DNA from: a bacterium
Lineage (GTDB): Bacteria > Sumerlaeota > Sumerlaeia > UBA8349
Length of the DNA: 6,382 nucleotides
Direction: 5' to 3'
Assembly (NCBI GenBank): GCA_013203855.1
Contig: JABMPG010000729.1
Span: 1 to 6,382 of the forward strand
Positions 1 to 6,072 of this stretch are shown here, one piece after another; the first letter of the stretch is position 1, and each line of letters starts with the position of its first letter. A model generated the notes under the pieces. That model did no database searches. It was not told the origin of the DNA and was given only the letters and a program-made list of their open reading frames with translations. Both the position numbers and the translations under genes were made by a program.

Positions 1-100
1 CCTTCGACGTGGGGGCAAACACGTTTTCGGAAAAGGCCTGGAAGTTCTCCACCTTTCGGGGTGCCCCGTGAGCGGAAATGGAAGGCCGGAAATCAGACAA
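1..100 (-). CDS. fliH: Probable flagellar assembly protein FliH, N-terminal fragment (cut by window edge)
   Basis: An open frame runs off the left edge on the minus strand, directly after fliG. The best start I see is a TTG at 100-98, giving a product that begins (M)SDFRPSISAHG. It overlaps the fliG stop in the arrangement TTGTCTGA. A GGAG lies 4 nt upstream (108-105) and a GGAGG 11 nt upstream (116-112), both inside fliG, so translation would be coupled to fliG. A GTG in the same frame at 52-50 (VENFQAFSENVF) is an alternative with a poorer ribosome site. About 33 codons are visible and they carry no diagnostic motif, as the FliH N-terminus is poorly conserved. The name rests on the common fliF-fliG-fliH-fliI gene order. 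FliH is a cytoplasmic stator that binds the FliI ATPase of the flagellar type III export apparatus. Confidence is moderate that a gene starts here and lower that it is fliH. Confidence 0.5.
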   Translation of the reverse strand, partial: MSDFRPSISAHGAPRKVENFQAFSENVFAPTSK

Positions 101-1109
101 GAGACTCCGAGCCTCCCTTGCCCGCGAGAACGATCTTGCCTTCTTCTTCCAGGCGTCGAGCCACCTTGACGATTTCCTGCTGCGCCGCCTCGACGTCGCT
201 CAGTTTCACGGGTCCCATGACCTCGAGATCTTCTTGAATGCGTTCGGCGGCACGGCTCGAGATGTTCTGGAAGAATTTCTGTTTGATGTCGTCGGAGGCC
301 GTCTTCAGGGCCAGGACCAAGTGTTCCTGGCTGATCTGTTTGGTCAGTTCCTGCATGCCGCGGCTGTCCACCATCGCCAGGTCCTCGAAAGTGAACATGA
401 GTTCGCGAATCTCCTCGACCAGTGTCGGGTTGATCTCCTCGATCGCCTCGAAGATGCTCGTTTCGGTGTTCTTGTCTACATTGTTCATGATCTCGGCGAC
501 GGCTTCGGGCCCGCCCAGGATCACGGTGGCGGTTGACGCGGAGGAGATGAGTTCTTCCTTCAGGACTTGGTTGAGATCCTGCAAGACCTGCGGGGCCACG
601 CGGTCGAGCATTGACAGGCGGATGATGACTTCGGGCTGAATGGAGGGTCTGAGGCGTCCGAGAACCTGGGCCGCCTGCGTCGGGTCGAGATGGCCGAGGA
701 CCAGTGCGATGGTCTGGGGATGTTCGTTCCGCAGGAAGGCGGCGATCGAGTCGGGGGCCATCCACTTCAGAGCTTCCAGTCCCTCGCTGGAGCCTGTTTC
801 GTTGCTCAGGTCCAGTGTTAGTTTTTCGACTTCTTCCACTGTCATGAAACTCGACAGCATTCCGCGAATCGCCTCGCGGGAATTGCCTAGTTCAAGGGCA
901 GTGGCATCGCGCATCTGGAGGCAGAATTCCTGTTTGATGTCCATGATGACTTCCTGGGGCACATCGCGGAGCATGTTCGCATAGTTCGTGACTCTTTGCA
1001 GCATTGTGGAAGGCAGTAGTTTCATGATCTCCTGCGCCACGTCCTGGCGAATCGTGAGAAGAAGAACGGCGATTTTTTCAGTTCCGGAAAGTTTGTAGTC
1101 GCGTGCCAT
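93..1109 (-). CDS. fliG: Flagellar motor switch protein FliG
   Basis: FliG forms the upper part of the cytoplasmic C-ring. It binds FliF of the MS ring through its N-terminal domain and contacts the MotA stator through its C-terminal domain, which generates torque and switches rotation. The 338-residue product is full family length. Visible landmarks are the N-terminal start MARDYKLSGTEK, the middle-domain EHPQ motif (129-132, in NEHPQTIALVL), the Gly-Gly linker (199-200) and the MFxF hinge (MFTF, 238-241). By alignment from memory with E. coli FliG, the C-terminal charged torque residues are K269, R286, E293, D294 and K302, so the charge pattern is kept with conservative D-to-E and R-to-K changes. 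The start follows the fliF stop by 22 nt. Its only purine-rich ribosome site (AAGGA) is about 13 nt away, but an in-frame TAG just upstream excludes a longer form. Co-transcribed with fliF. Confidence 0.98.
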   Translation of the reverse strand: MARDYKLSGTEKIAVLLLTIRQDVAQEIMKLLPSTMLQRVTNYANMLRDVPQEVIMDIKQEFCLQMRDATALELGNSREAIRGMLSSFMTVEEVEKLTLDLSNETGSSEGLEALKWMAPDSIAAFLRNEHPQTIALVLGHLDPTQAAQVLGRLRPSIQPEVIIRLSMLDRVAPQVLQDLNQVLKEELISSASTATVILGGPEAVAEIMNNVDKNTETSIFEAIEEINPTLVEEIRELMFTFEDLAMVDSRGMQELTKQISQEHLVLALKTASDDIKQKFFQNISSRAAERIQEDLEVMGPVKLSDVEAAQQEIVKVARRLEEEGKIVLAGKGGSESLV

Positions 1110-1131
1110 TTCTGTCTATTCGTCCTTTCTC

Positions 1132-2847
1132 TCAGATCTCCAGCCAAGAGCGGAGAACCAGAACTACTTTCTTCGGGTTTGACTTTGCCAATTCCAGTAT
1201 CTCATCGTCGATTTCCGCGTGACGATCCGACATCACGTCTGGGCTTCTTTCCCGGGACTGCGGCAGAGCGTCTGGGCGGAGCTCCTCCAGCGTGAGTTCA
1301 GGTTCGGGCCCGGCCAGGAAATCCATCTCTCCCTGGCCGGCCAGAGCCTGTATTTCCGGACCGGCCAGCGCGGGCTGAGCCAGCGGCCGGGCCGCCACGA
1401 TCTGAACCAGCGGGCGGGCGATGAAGAGAATGATCAGAACCACAATCGCGAAGACAAGGCCGTACTTGATCCATATGCTGTAACGGCGCTGCTGCTCAAG
1501 TTTTTCCAGTGTGTCGGACGGAATGCCTTGTATGTCCGGAGTGAATGAGATGTTGGAGACGAAAACCTCGTCCACTCCCCCGCCGAGGCGCTTTTCGTTG
1601 AAGTTGATGATACCTTTCACCACGTTGGAGATTTTCTCCAGTTCTCGTTTGTCCTCGATCGGCTTCCGCACCACGGTGGCATTTCCGTCCTTGTCGGTGT
1701 CGCGCGTTGGCTTGTCGTCCACGACGACGCTCGCCGTGATCCGCATGATCGAATAGGGAGCGTGCACTGTTGTGGTCTCGGTCACGCCTACGTTGAAGTT
1801 GCTCATGTTCTCCTCGACTACCTCGACGTTCTTCTTCCCTTCGCCGCCGGCTTCCGTCGCATCTTCGGTGTGATTGACCGCGCCTGTGATTCCTTCGGCG
1901 ATGCCGCCTGTGTTGGAGATGGTCCGCACGGTCTGAGCCGTGGAAAGAGGCACCGGGGCGGGATCGTAACGGGTCGAGGTTTCCTCTTTGAGGGTGTGGT
2001 CGAAACTGACGCTGAGGTTGGCGCGGACGTGGCCCGGTCCGAACACCGGATCGAGTGCATCGAGGATCTTCTGTTCGAGGTAGTTTTCATACTCTTCGCG
2101 CTGGCGTTTGTGCATGTCCATCTGCCGGGTCCGGCTGTCTATTTCTTTCGCGGCTGTGTCCATCTCTTCTTCTTGGCTCAATTCGTTGCCGAAAGTGTCG
2201 GCGACTGTGACGTTTTGGCGGGTCAATCCCTCGACGCTTCCGGCGACCAGTGCCTGAATCGTACGAACATTGTTCTTCGTCAGCATGGCATCTGGAAAGA
2301 GTTCTACCAGAACCGATGCGGTCGGTGGCTTGTCATCCTTGATGAAGAGTTCGGTCGATGGGATGGCCAAGTCCACCTTGGCGGACCGGACCATGTCCAT
2401 GCGGCCGATGGTGCGGGCCAATTCCCCGCGCAATGCCCGATACTCCTTGATGCGTAGTTCGTCGCCCGTGACGCCGAACTCTTTCGTATCGAAAATGTTC
2501 CAACTCTTGGCTCCGCCCCCTTCGACGTCGATTTCCGTTGCCAGGTTCAGCCGCCAGTCCAGGGCCGTCCCCTCTGGAACTTTGATGGTCCAGCCGTTGC
2601 GTTCGGAGTGATCGATCCTGTAAAGCTCCCCGCTCTGTACGAGAGTCTCTTTGACCTTCTTGGCCTGTTCCGCGGTCAGATCGGCATACAGGACCTCATA
2701 GTCAATGGTCCGGCCGTACCGGAAGATGGGGATGCCGAGAAGGAGGAGAACCCCGACCAGCAGGAGACCGGCGACGATCTTGGTGCTGACCGTTTGCTGG
2801 GCCAGTAGTTCCTGCAGTTGGACCCACAAGTCTTTCAGAAATCGCAT
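1132..2847 (-). CDS. fliF: Flagellar MS-ring protein FliF
   Basis: FliF builds the MS ring in the inner membrane, the platform for the rod, the export gate and the FliG rotor. The 571-residue product matches the usual length. It has an N-terminal transmembrane helix (about 24-43, IVAGLLLVGVLLLLGIPIF), periplasmic YscJ-like ring-building domains (about 45-220, with V-x-D-TFGNELS at 214-224), then a further periplasmic ring domain that includes LDPVFGPGHVRANLSV (265-280). A segment rich in Gly, Thr and Asn lies at about 300-360. A second transmembrane helix (about 460-480) and a cytoplasmic tail follow. The last 25 residues (DDEILELAKSNPKK, then VVLVLRSWLEI) are the FliG-binding peptide. The ATG at 2847 has a GGAG 7 nt upstream. 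A 217-nt gap containing a terminator and a sigma-54-type promoter precedes it, so fliF likely begins its own transcription unit with fliG downstream. Confidence 0.98.
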   Translation of the reverse strand: MRFLKDLWVQLQELLAQQTVSTKIVAGLLLVGVLLLLGIPIFRYGRTIDYEVLYADLTAEQAKKVKETLVQSGELYRIDHSERNGWTIKVPEGTALDWRLNLATEIDVEGGGAKSWNIFDTKEFGVTGDELRIKEYRALRGELARTIGRMDMVRSAKVDLAIPSTELFIKDDKPPTASVLVELFPDAMLTKNNVRTIQALVAGSVEGLTRQNVTVADTFGNELSQEEEMDTAAKEIDSRTRQMDMHKRQREEYENYLEQKILDALDPVFGPGHVRANLSVSFDHTLKEETSTRYDPAPVPLSTAQTVRTISNTGGIAEGITGAVNHTEDATEAGGEGKKNVEVVEENMSNFNVGVTETTTVHAPYSIMRITASVVVDDKPTRDTDKDGNATVVRKPIEDKRELEKISNVVKGIINFNEKRLGGGVDEVFVSNISFTPDIQGIPSDTLEKLEQQRRYSIWIKYGLVFAIVVLIILFIARPLVQIVAARPLAQPALAGPEIQALAGQGEMDFLAGPEPELTLEELRPDALPQSRERSPDVMSDRHAEIDDEILELAKSNPKKVVLVLRSWLEI

Positions 2848-2902
2848 GAGAATGCTCCGGTTGGCGAAATCCCGTCACTTCTGAATCGGGAAGGGCGCGA
2901 AA

Positions 2903-2916
2903 GTCAATAGTTTGAC
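2903..2916 (-). repeat. Inverted repeat in the fliF leader
   Basis: GTCAA-ACTA-TTGAC is a perfect 14-nt dyad, about +16 to +29 relative to the predicted fliF transcription start. It could be a regulator site, since FlrC- and FleQ-type activators are known to bind downstream of some sigma-54 starts. A repeat of this size can also arise by chance. Confidence 0.35.
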
Positions 2917-2942
2917 GTCCGCCGCGGTTCCGAGAGATTAAG

Positions 2943-2958
2943 AGCAACTTTCAAGCCT
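2943..2958 (-). promoter_or_regulatory. Candidate sigma-54 (-24/-12) promoter for fliF-fliG
   Basis: Read on the minus strand the element is AGGCTTG-AAAG-TTGCT. GG (2957-2956) and GC (2945-2944) are 10 nt apart, and the -12 half TTGCT is a full consensus match. GGC and the G of the -24 half also match TGGCACG. The predicted start is near 2932, giving a leader of about 85 nt before fliF. It begins only 19 nt beyond the T-tract of the upstream terminator, so fliF needs a promoter here. Confidence 0.75.
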
Positions 2959-2976
2959 GCAAGAAACGAATGGCAC

Positions 2977-3025
2977 AAAAACCGACCCCCGAGGGAGAGC
3001 TTCGGACGCAACTCTCTCTCGGGGG
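2977..3025 (-). terminator. Rho-independent terminator after fliE
   Basis: A 14-bp stem pairs 3025-3012 with 2999-2986, with a single G-T wobble and a 12-nt loop (3011-3000). On the minus strand it is followed after 4 nt by five T (2981-2977). It lies about 40 nt past the fliE stop and just before the fliF promoter, so it should end the flgB-flgC-fliE transcript. On the plus strand the same hairpin is followed by further G and then CTTTT, but no plus-strand gene is present to use it. Confidence 0.8.
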
Positions 3026-3064
3026 GGGGGCTTTTGGATGTGATGTCCGCACAACTGGCGACGC

Positions 3065-3406
3065 TTAGACCTGGGTGCGCATGATTTCCTGATAGGCCGA
3101 CACGATTTTGTTGCGGACCTCCATCATGAGTTTGAAGGATACATCGGCCTTCTCCATGGCCAGAATCGTGCCTTGGATGTCTCCGGATTTCCCGCTGGCT
3201 AGATCCTCGATCGCCTTGTCCGCCTGCACCTTCAGATCATTGACTTCCGCGATGGAGGCCTTCAGTGCTTCTTCGAAGGAAGGTCCCTCCACCGTGTCGG
3301 CATTCTGGGGTATGGGAGGGCGCAGGGACTGGATTTCGGGAGCGCGCCCGGCCCCCTGCGGGTCCAGGAGTGAGCGGATCTGTTGGATTTTCAGGTCGTC
3401 GGCCAT
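3065..3406 (-). CDS. fliE: Flagellar hook-basal body complex protein FliE
   Basis: FliE is the small adaptor joining the MS ring and export gate to the proximal rod. It is one of the first proteins exported by the flagellar type III system. The 113-residue product is near the family's usual 100-115. The N-terminal ~40 residues are variable and proline-containing. The conserved C-terminal half follows: SFEEALKASIAEVNDLK (43-59), the amphipathic segment DLASGKSGDIQGTILAMEKAD (68-88), and the signature VRNKIVSAYQEIMRTQV at the very end (97-113). No cleavable signal peptide is seen, as expected for this export route. The ATG at 3406 has AGAGGA about 8 nt upstream and lies 28 nt after flgC. A strong terminator follows the stop codon by about 40 nt, so fliE appears to be the last gene of the flgB-flgC-fliE unit. 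Confidence 0.97.
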   Translation of the reverse strand: MADDLKIQQIRSLLDPQGAGRAPEIQSLRPPIPQNADTVEGPSFEEALKASIAEVNDLKVQADKAIEDLASGKSGDIQGTILAMEKADVSFKLMMEVRNKIVSAYQEIMRTQV

Positions 3407-3434
3407 CTCGTTATTCCTCTATGTATCCATCGGG

Positions 3435-3926
3435 TCAATTGCGCAGCAACTCCAGTAACTGGGTGATCATGTCGCGGGTATTCTTGATGACGGCCAGATT
3501 TGCCTCGTAGCCTCGGGAAGCGGACAGCATGTCCGTCATTTCGGACATGACGTTAATATCGGGATAGGTCACGAAGCCTTCGGCGTCCCGGTCCGGGTGG
3601 CGTCCCGTTTCGTCAAATTCTTTGCGGAACACCGCGCTCTTCTCGATCCGGGGCACTTCCACTCCCCGCACGTGCTGTTCGAAGAGCCATTGCGAGGAAT
3701 CTTCCCCGAGAGACAAACCGGTCTCATTCCGTGCTTGTGTCAGAAGGTTTTCGAAGGCGGGCATCTGTCCGGCGCGGAAGACGACCGAGCGCCGCTGATA
3801 GGCGCCGCCGTCTATGGAATCGCGCGTTGAGCGGGCGTTCGCCAGGTTCGAGGCGGTCACGCCCATGCGGAGTCTCTCCGCCTGCATACCGGATGCCGCG
3901 ATTTCCATGGGGATCAGATCGTACAT
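3435..3926 (-). CDS. flgC: Flagellar basal-body rod protein FlgC
   Basis: FlgC is a proximal rod subunit, exported by the flagellar type III apparatus and assembled in the periplasm above the MS ring. The N-terminal rod motif is clear: IAASGMQAERLRMGVTASNLAN (9-30). So is the C-terminal rod/hook helix, HPDRDAEGFVTYPDINVMSEM (110-130) followed by DMLSASRGYEANLAVIKNTRD (132-152). These paired coiled-coil-forming ends are diagnostic of the family. At 163 residues it is longer than E. coli FlgC (134, from memory). The extra length lies in the middle (about 60-105), where length varies among phyla. The ATG at 3926 is only 2 nt after the flgB TAA, with a GAGG inside the end of flgB, so translation is probably coupled. 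The gene belongs to the flgB-flgC-fliE unit. Confidence 0.97.
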   Translation of the reverse strand: MYDLIPMEIAASGMQAERLRMGVTASNLANARSTRDSIDGGAYQRRSVVFRAGQMPAFENLLTQARNETGLSLGEDSSQWLFEQHVRGVEVPRIEKSAVFRKEFDETGRHPDRDAEGFVTYPDINVMSEMTDMLSASRGYEANLAVIKNTRDMITQLLELLRN

Positions 3927-3928
3927 GA

Positions 3929-4369
3929 TTACAACCTCGAGCCGCTTTCGATGACGGCCTTCAGACCGTCGATTTTTTTGTTCAGGATCTGGGTCATGGC
4001 GCCGTAGAGCATGGTGTTGGCCTGGAGTCGGCCGAGTTGTTCTTCAAGGTTCACGGAGTTATTGTCGTTGCCGATGGAGACATCGTCGCCTGCGGCGAAA
4101 ACAAGATGGGGGCGATCCTGTCTGGGATTGTCTATCTGGCCGATCGACAGATGCCTCGGGTCGGTTTTGGTCAGTTCGATTCGGGGATGGCCGTCTTCCC
4201 GCTTCTGGATCAACTGCTCCATCGTCGCCTGAAAGTCGATATCGACGGCCCGGTAGTTGGGGGTCTCGGCGTTGGCGATATTCGCAGCCAGGTAGGACTG
4301 CCGTGCCATGCGCAGTTCCATGCTTTTTTCAAGAATCTGGACGGTGGAACCGAAGAGGGCGTCGATCAT
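3929..4369 (-). CDS. flgB: Flagellar basal-body rod protein FlgB
   Basis: FlgB is a proximal rod subunit that acts with FlgC and FliE. I place the start at the ATG at 4369 (MIDALFGSTVQILEKSMELR), giving 146 residues, close to the family length. This start has GGAG 8 nt upstream and begins as family members normally do. A longer frame opens at 4429, but its first codon falls inside the -12 element of the sigma-54 promoter, so it would not be on the transcript. Diagnostic features are LAANIANAETPNYRA (27-41), the DF pair typical of the family (45-46) and the C-terminal segment N-S-V-N-L-E-E with QANTMLYGAMTQILNKK (104-132). Gene order, spacing and the promoter make it the first gene of the flgB-flgC-fliE unit, activated by sigma-54 and probably by the upstream response regulator. 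Confidence 0.97.
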   Translation of the reverse strand: MIDALFGSTVQILEKSMELRMARQSYLAANIANAETPNYRAVDIDFQATMEQLIQKREDGHPRIELTKTDPRHLSIGQIDNPRQDRPHLVFAAGDDVSIGNDNNSVNLEEQLGRLQANTMLYGAMTQILNKKIDGLKAVIESGSRL

Positions 4370-4377
4370 AGTCGGAA

Positions 4378-4381
4378 CTCC
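4378..4381 (-). promoter_or_regulatory. Ribosome binding site deciding the flgB start
   Basis: GGAG stands 8 nt before the ATG at 4369. It favours this start over the frame opening at 4429, which is upstream of the predicted transcription start. Confidence 0.75.
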
Positions 4382-4405
4382 AAGGATGCCGGGCGGATCA
4401 TCCTT
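4382..4405 (-). repeat. Inverted repeat in the flgB leader, next to the ribosome binding site
   Basis: AAGGATG (4405-4399) and CATCCTT (4388-4382) are perfect 7-nt complements separated by 10 nt, with a possible inner CC/GG pairing. The second arm ends one base before the GGAG of flgB. In RNA it would form a stem-loop in the 5' leader. It could also be a protein site just downstream of the predicted start of transcription. Confidence 0.5.
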
Positions 4406-4424
4406 TCCCGGCGAACGTAATTTA

Positions 4425-4440
4425 CGCAAGAGGGGGACCA
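4425..4440 (-). promoter_or_regulatory. Candidate sigma-54 (-24/-12) promoter for flgB-flgC-fliE
   Basis: Read on the minus strand the element is TGGTCCC-CCTC-TTGCG. The invariant GG (4439-4438) and GC (4427-4426) are separated by exactly 10 nt, as the family consensus TGGCACG-N4-TTGCW requires, and TGG and TTGC both match. Transcription would start near 4414, giving a leader of about 45 nt before the flgB ATG. The neighbouring sigma-54 activator gene supports the call. No promoter scan could be run. Confidence 0.75.
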
Positions 4441-4443
4441 GAT

Positions 4444-4465
4444 GCGGTTTGCCGCGCCTGAGGCG
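4444..4465 (-). repeat. Two overlapping inverted repeats just upstream of the flgB sigma-54 element
   Basis: CGCCT-C-AGGCG (4465-4455) shares its last base with GCGG-CAAA-CCGC (4455-4444). They end 4 nt before the -24 element. This is a possible activator site or transcript hairpin. No T-tract follows, so it is not a terminator. A function is not shown. Confidence 0.35.
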
Positions 4466-4528
4466 GGATGAGGGCCGGGGATGTGTCGTAGATGGTTGAT
4501 GTTCAAGTGTTTACGGCCTCAGATCCTC

Positions 4529-4557
4529 AAAATGCCTCGCCGATGTCGTCCGGCAAG
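4529..4557 (-). terminator. Weak possible terminator after the response regulator gene
   Basis: On the minus strand, 11 nt after the regulator stop, CTTGCCG (4557-4551) pairs with CGGCGAG (4542-4536) around an 8-nt loop, with one wobble. GCA and then four T (4532-4529) follow. The stem is short and the T-tract minimal, so termination may be partial or absent. If real, it separates the kinase-regulator operon from flgB. Confidence 0.35.
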
Positions 4558-4567
4558 ATTTTCCCCC

Positions 4568-6043
4568 TCAACTGACCGCGGCTTTCGCTTGCTCTCCTCC
4601 GAGGCCATAGAGATGCAGTTTGTTTCGAATCGTCCTCACGCTCACGCCGAGCAGGTCGGCGGCGCGGGTCCGATTTCCGTTCACGGTTTCGAGGGTCTGG
4701 AGGATCAGTCGACGTTCCATCTCTTCGAGAGTGACCAGTTCTCCGGGAGCCATGACGGCCTGGGATTCGATGCCTGGCGAGTCATTTCTCGTGGGGGGGA
4801 TTTTCGGTTCCAGCGACTGTGTCCGGTTGAGTGTTACCCCCGGCAGCGGACTGCTTGGGTTGCCTCCGAGGAAAATGTTCTCCGGGGTCATCTCGTCCGT
4901 CTGACACAGCAGAACGGCCCGTTCCAGGAAATTCTCCAGTTCGCGCACGTTGCCTCGCCAGTTCTGGGTGACGAGATAGTCTTTCATCGCCTTGGTCATC
5001 CGTTTTCGGGGGCGGCGGTTCACGCGGCAGTGACGGCGCATGAAGTATTCGGCAAGGGGGAGGATGTCATCGCGCCGCTCGCGAAGGGGCGGCATTTCGA
5101 CGGTGATCACCTGGAGCCGGTAGAAGAGGTCTTCCCGGAAATTCCCCTCCTGGACGTAGTTTGCGAGGTTGCGGTTCGTCGTGGCGATCACCCGCACGTT
5201 CAGAGACACCGGTTTCTGGGCGCCGATCGGGTCGATTTCCCTTTCCTGTAGAACGCGCAGTAGCTTGGCTTGAAGGGGGAGTGGCATTTCGCTCACTTCG
5301 TCCAAGAGCAGCGTGCCCCGGTTGGCCAGTTCAAACTTGCCCTTTCGGGCCTGGACCGCTCCGGTGAAGGCGCCCTTCTCGTGGCCGAACAGTTCGCTTT
5401 CGAGAAGGCCTTCCGGGAGGGCGGCGCAGTTTACGGCCACGAAGGGACCATTTCGCCGATCGCTCTGCGAGTGAATGTAGCGGGCGATGACTTCCTTACC
5501 CGTTCCGCTCTCTCCCTGGATCAGGATTGTCGCCACCGAATCGGCCACTTGTTTCGAAAGCGCCAGGACTTGTCGCGAGTTTTCGCTGATGGCAATCAGG
5601 TCGCGCGATGCGTTCCCCGAGTTGTTTTCGCTCTCATCGGACTCTTCGGCCGGTTCGGGCTCGGTGGTCCGTGCGGGGTTGCTTCGCTCGAGCGCGCGCT
5701 TGACCACCTTCTCAATCGTGTCGCTCGAGAAAGGCTTCAGAAGATAATCCGACGCGCCTTTCTTCATAGCCTCGACGGCATCCTCGATGGTGCCGTAGGC
5801 CGTCATCACGAGGATCGGCAGTTCCGGCTTTCGAACCTGGAGACGTTCGAGAAGTTCGATGCCCGTCATCTCCGGCATTCTCACGTCGGTCAGGACCAGG
5901 TCATAGATGCCTTCCTCGATATGCTGGATGGCCTCCAAGGCGTCCGATGCGACCGACACCTCGTAGCCCTGTCGCGCCAAGACCTCTCGCAGAGCGATGC
6001 GCATCCCTGATTCGTCGTCGACCACCAGGATTCGTTTTGCCAT
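4568..6043 (-). CDS. Sigma-54-dependent response regulator (NtrC family; FleR/FlrC/FlgR-type flagellar activator)
   Basis: This 491-residue protein is a phosphorylation-controlled activator of sigma-54 RNA polymerase. The receiver domain (1-120) has acidic D9/D10, phosphoacceptor D53 (LTDVRMPEMTG), T81 and K103 (LLKPF). A Ser/Glu-rich linker follows (about 123-148). The AAA+ domain (about 149-390) has Walker A GESGTGKE (177-184), the sigma-54 contact loop GAFTGA (224-229), Walker B LLLDE (245-249), arginine-finger region FREDLFYRL (302-310) and sensor II GNVRELEN (364-371). After a proline-rich linker comes a Fis-type helix-turn-helix (about 437-480, NRTRAADLLGVSVRTIRNKL). No key residue is missing. 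The start is the ATG at 6043, with GGGAG 8 nt upstream; a longer frame to 6298 overlaps the kinase and its extra residues are not receiver-like. It lies 29 nt after the kinase gene, its likely partner, and next to two sigma-54-type promoters, so a flagellar role is a strong inference. Confidence 0.96.
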   Translation of the reverse strand: MAKRILVVDDESGMRIALREVLARQGYEVSVASDALEAIQHIEEGIYDLVLTDVRMPEMTGIELLERLQVRKPELPILVMTAYGTIEDAVEAMKKGASDYLLKPFSSDTIEKVVKRALERSNPARTTEPEPAEESDESENNSGNASRDLIAISENSRQVLALSKQVADSVATILIQGESGTGKEVIARYIHSQSDRRNGPFVAVNCAALPEGLLESELFGHEKGAFTGAVQARKGKFELANRGTLLLDEVSEMPLPLQAKLLRVLQEREIDPIGAQKPVSLNVRVIATTNRNLANYVQEGNFREDLFYRLQVITVEMPPLRERRDDILPLAEYFMRRHCRVNRRPRKRMTKAMKDYLVTQNWRGNVRELENFLERAVLLCQTDEMTPENIFLGGNPSSPLPGVTLNRTQSLEPKIPPTRNDSPGIESQAVMAPGELVTLEEMERRLILQTLETVNGNRTRAADLLGVSVRTIRNKLHLYGLGGEQAKAAVS

Positions 6044-6051
6044 ATTTGCTG

Positions 6052-6056
6052 CTCCC
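6052..6056 (-). promoter_or_regulatory. Ribosome binding site deciding the response regulator start
   Basis: GGGAG stands 8 nt before the ATG at 6043, where the receiver domain begins with MAKRILVVDDE. It rejects the longer frame that overlaps the kinase gene. Confidence 0.8.
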
Positions 6057-6072
6057 TTTGCAGAATTGCCCT

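Noticed and set aside
78..536. A 152-codon plus-strand frame opposite fliG
   Set aside because: Antisense shadow of a fully conserved gene; it has no recognisable family features.
1762..2457. A long plus-strand open frame (231 codons) opposite fliF
   Set aside because: It is a shadow of the fliF coding frame in a fairly GC-rich genome; the product has no recognisable domain.
2702..2947. Small minus-strand open frame overlapping the fliF start
   Set aside because: It overlaps fliF in another frame, spans the promoter leader and has no recognisable product.
2971..2985. A plus-strand TGGCAC at 2971 resembling a sigma-54 -24 half
   Set aside because: There is no TTGC at the required spacing (the sequence there is CCGA), and no plus-strand gene follows.
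4370..4429. A 20-residue N-terminal extension of flgB starting at 4429
   Set aside because: Its start codon overlaps the -12 promoter element, it includes no family-like sequence, and the ATG at 4369 has a good ribosome site and the normal FlgB beginning.
4481..6010. Plus-strand open frames of 256 and 246 codons opposite the response regulator
   Set aside because: Both lie antisense to an intact, motif-complete gene and their translations look like reverse-frame shadows (rich in His, Phe, Val and Arg without motifs).
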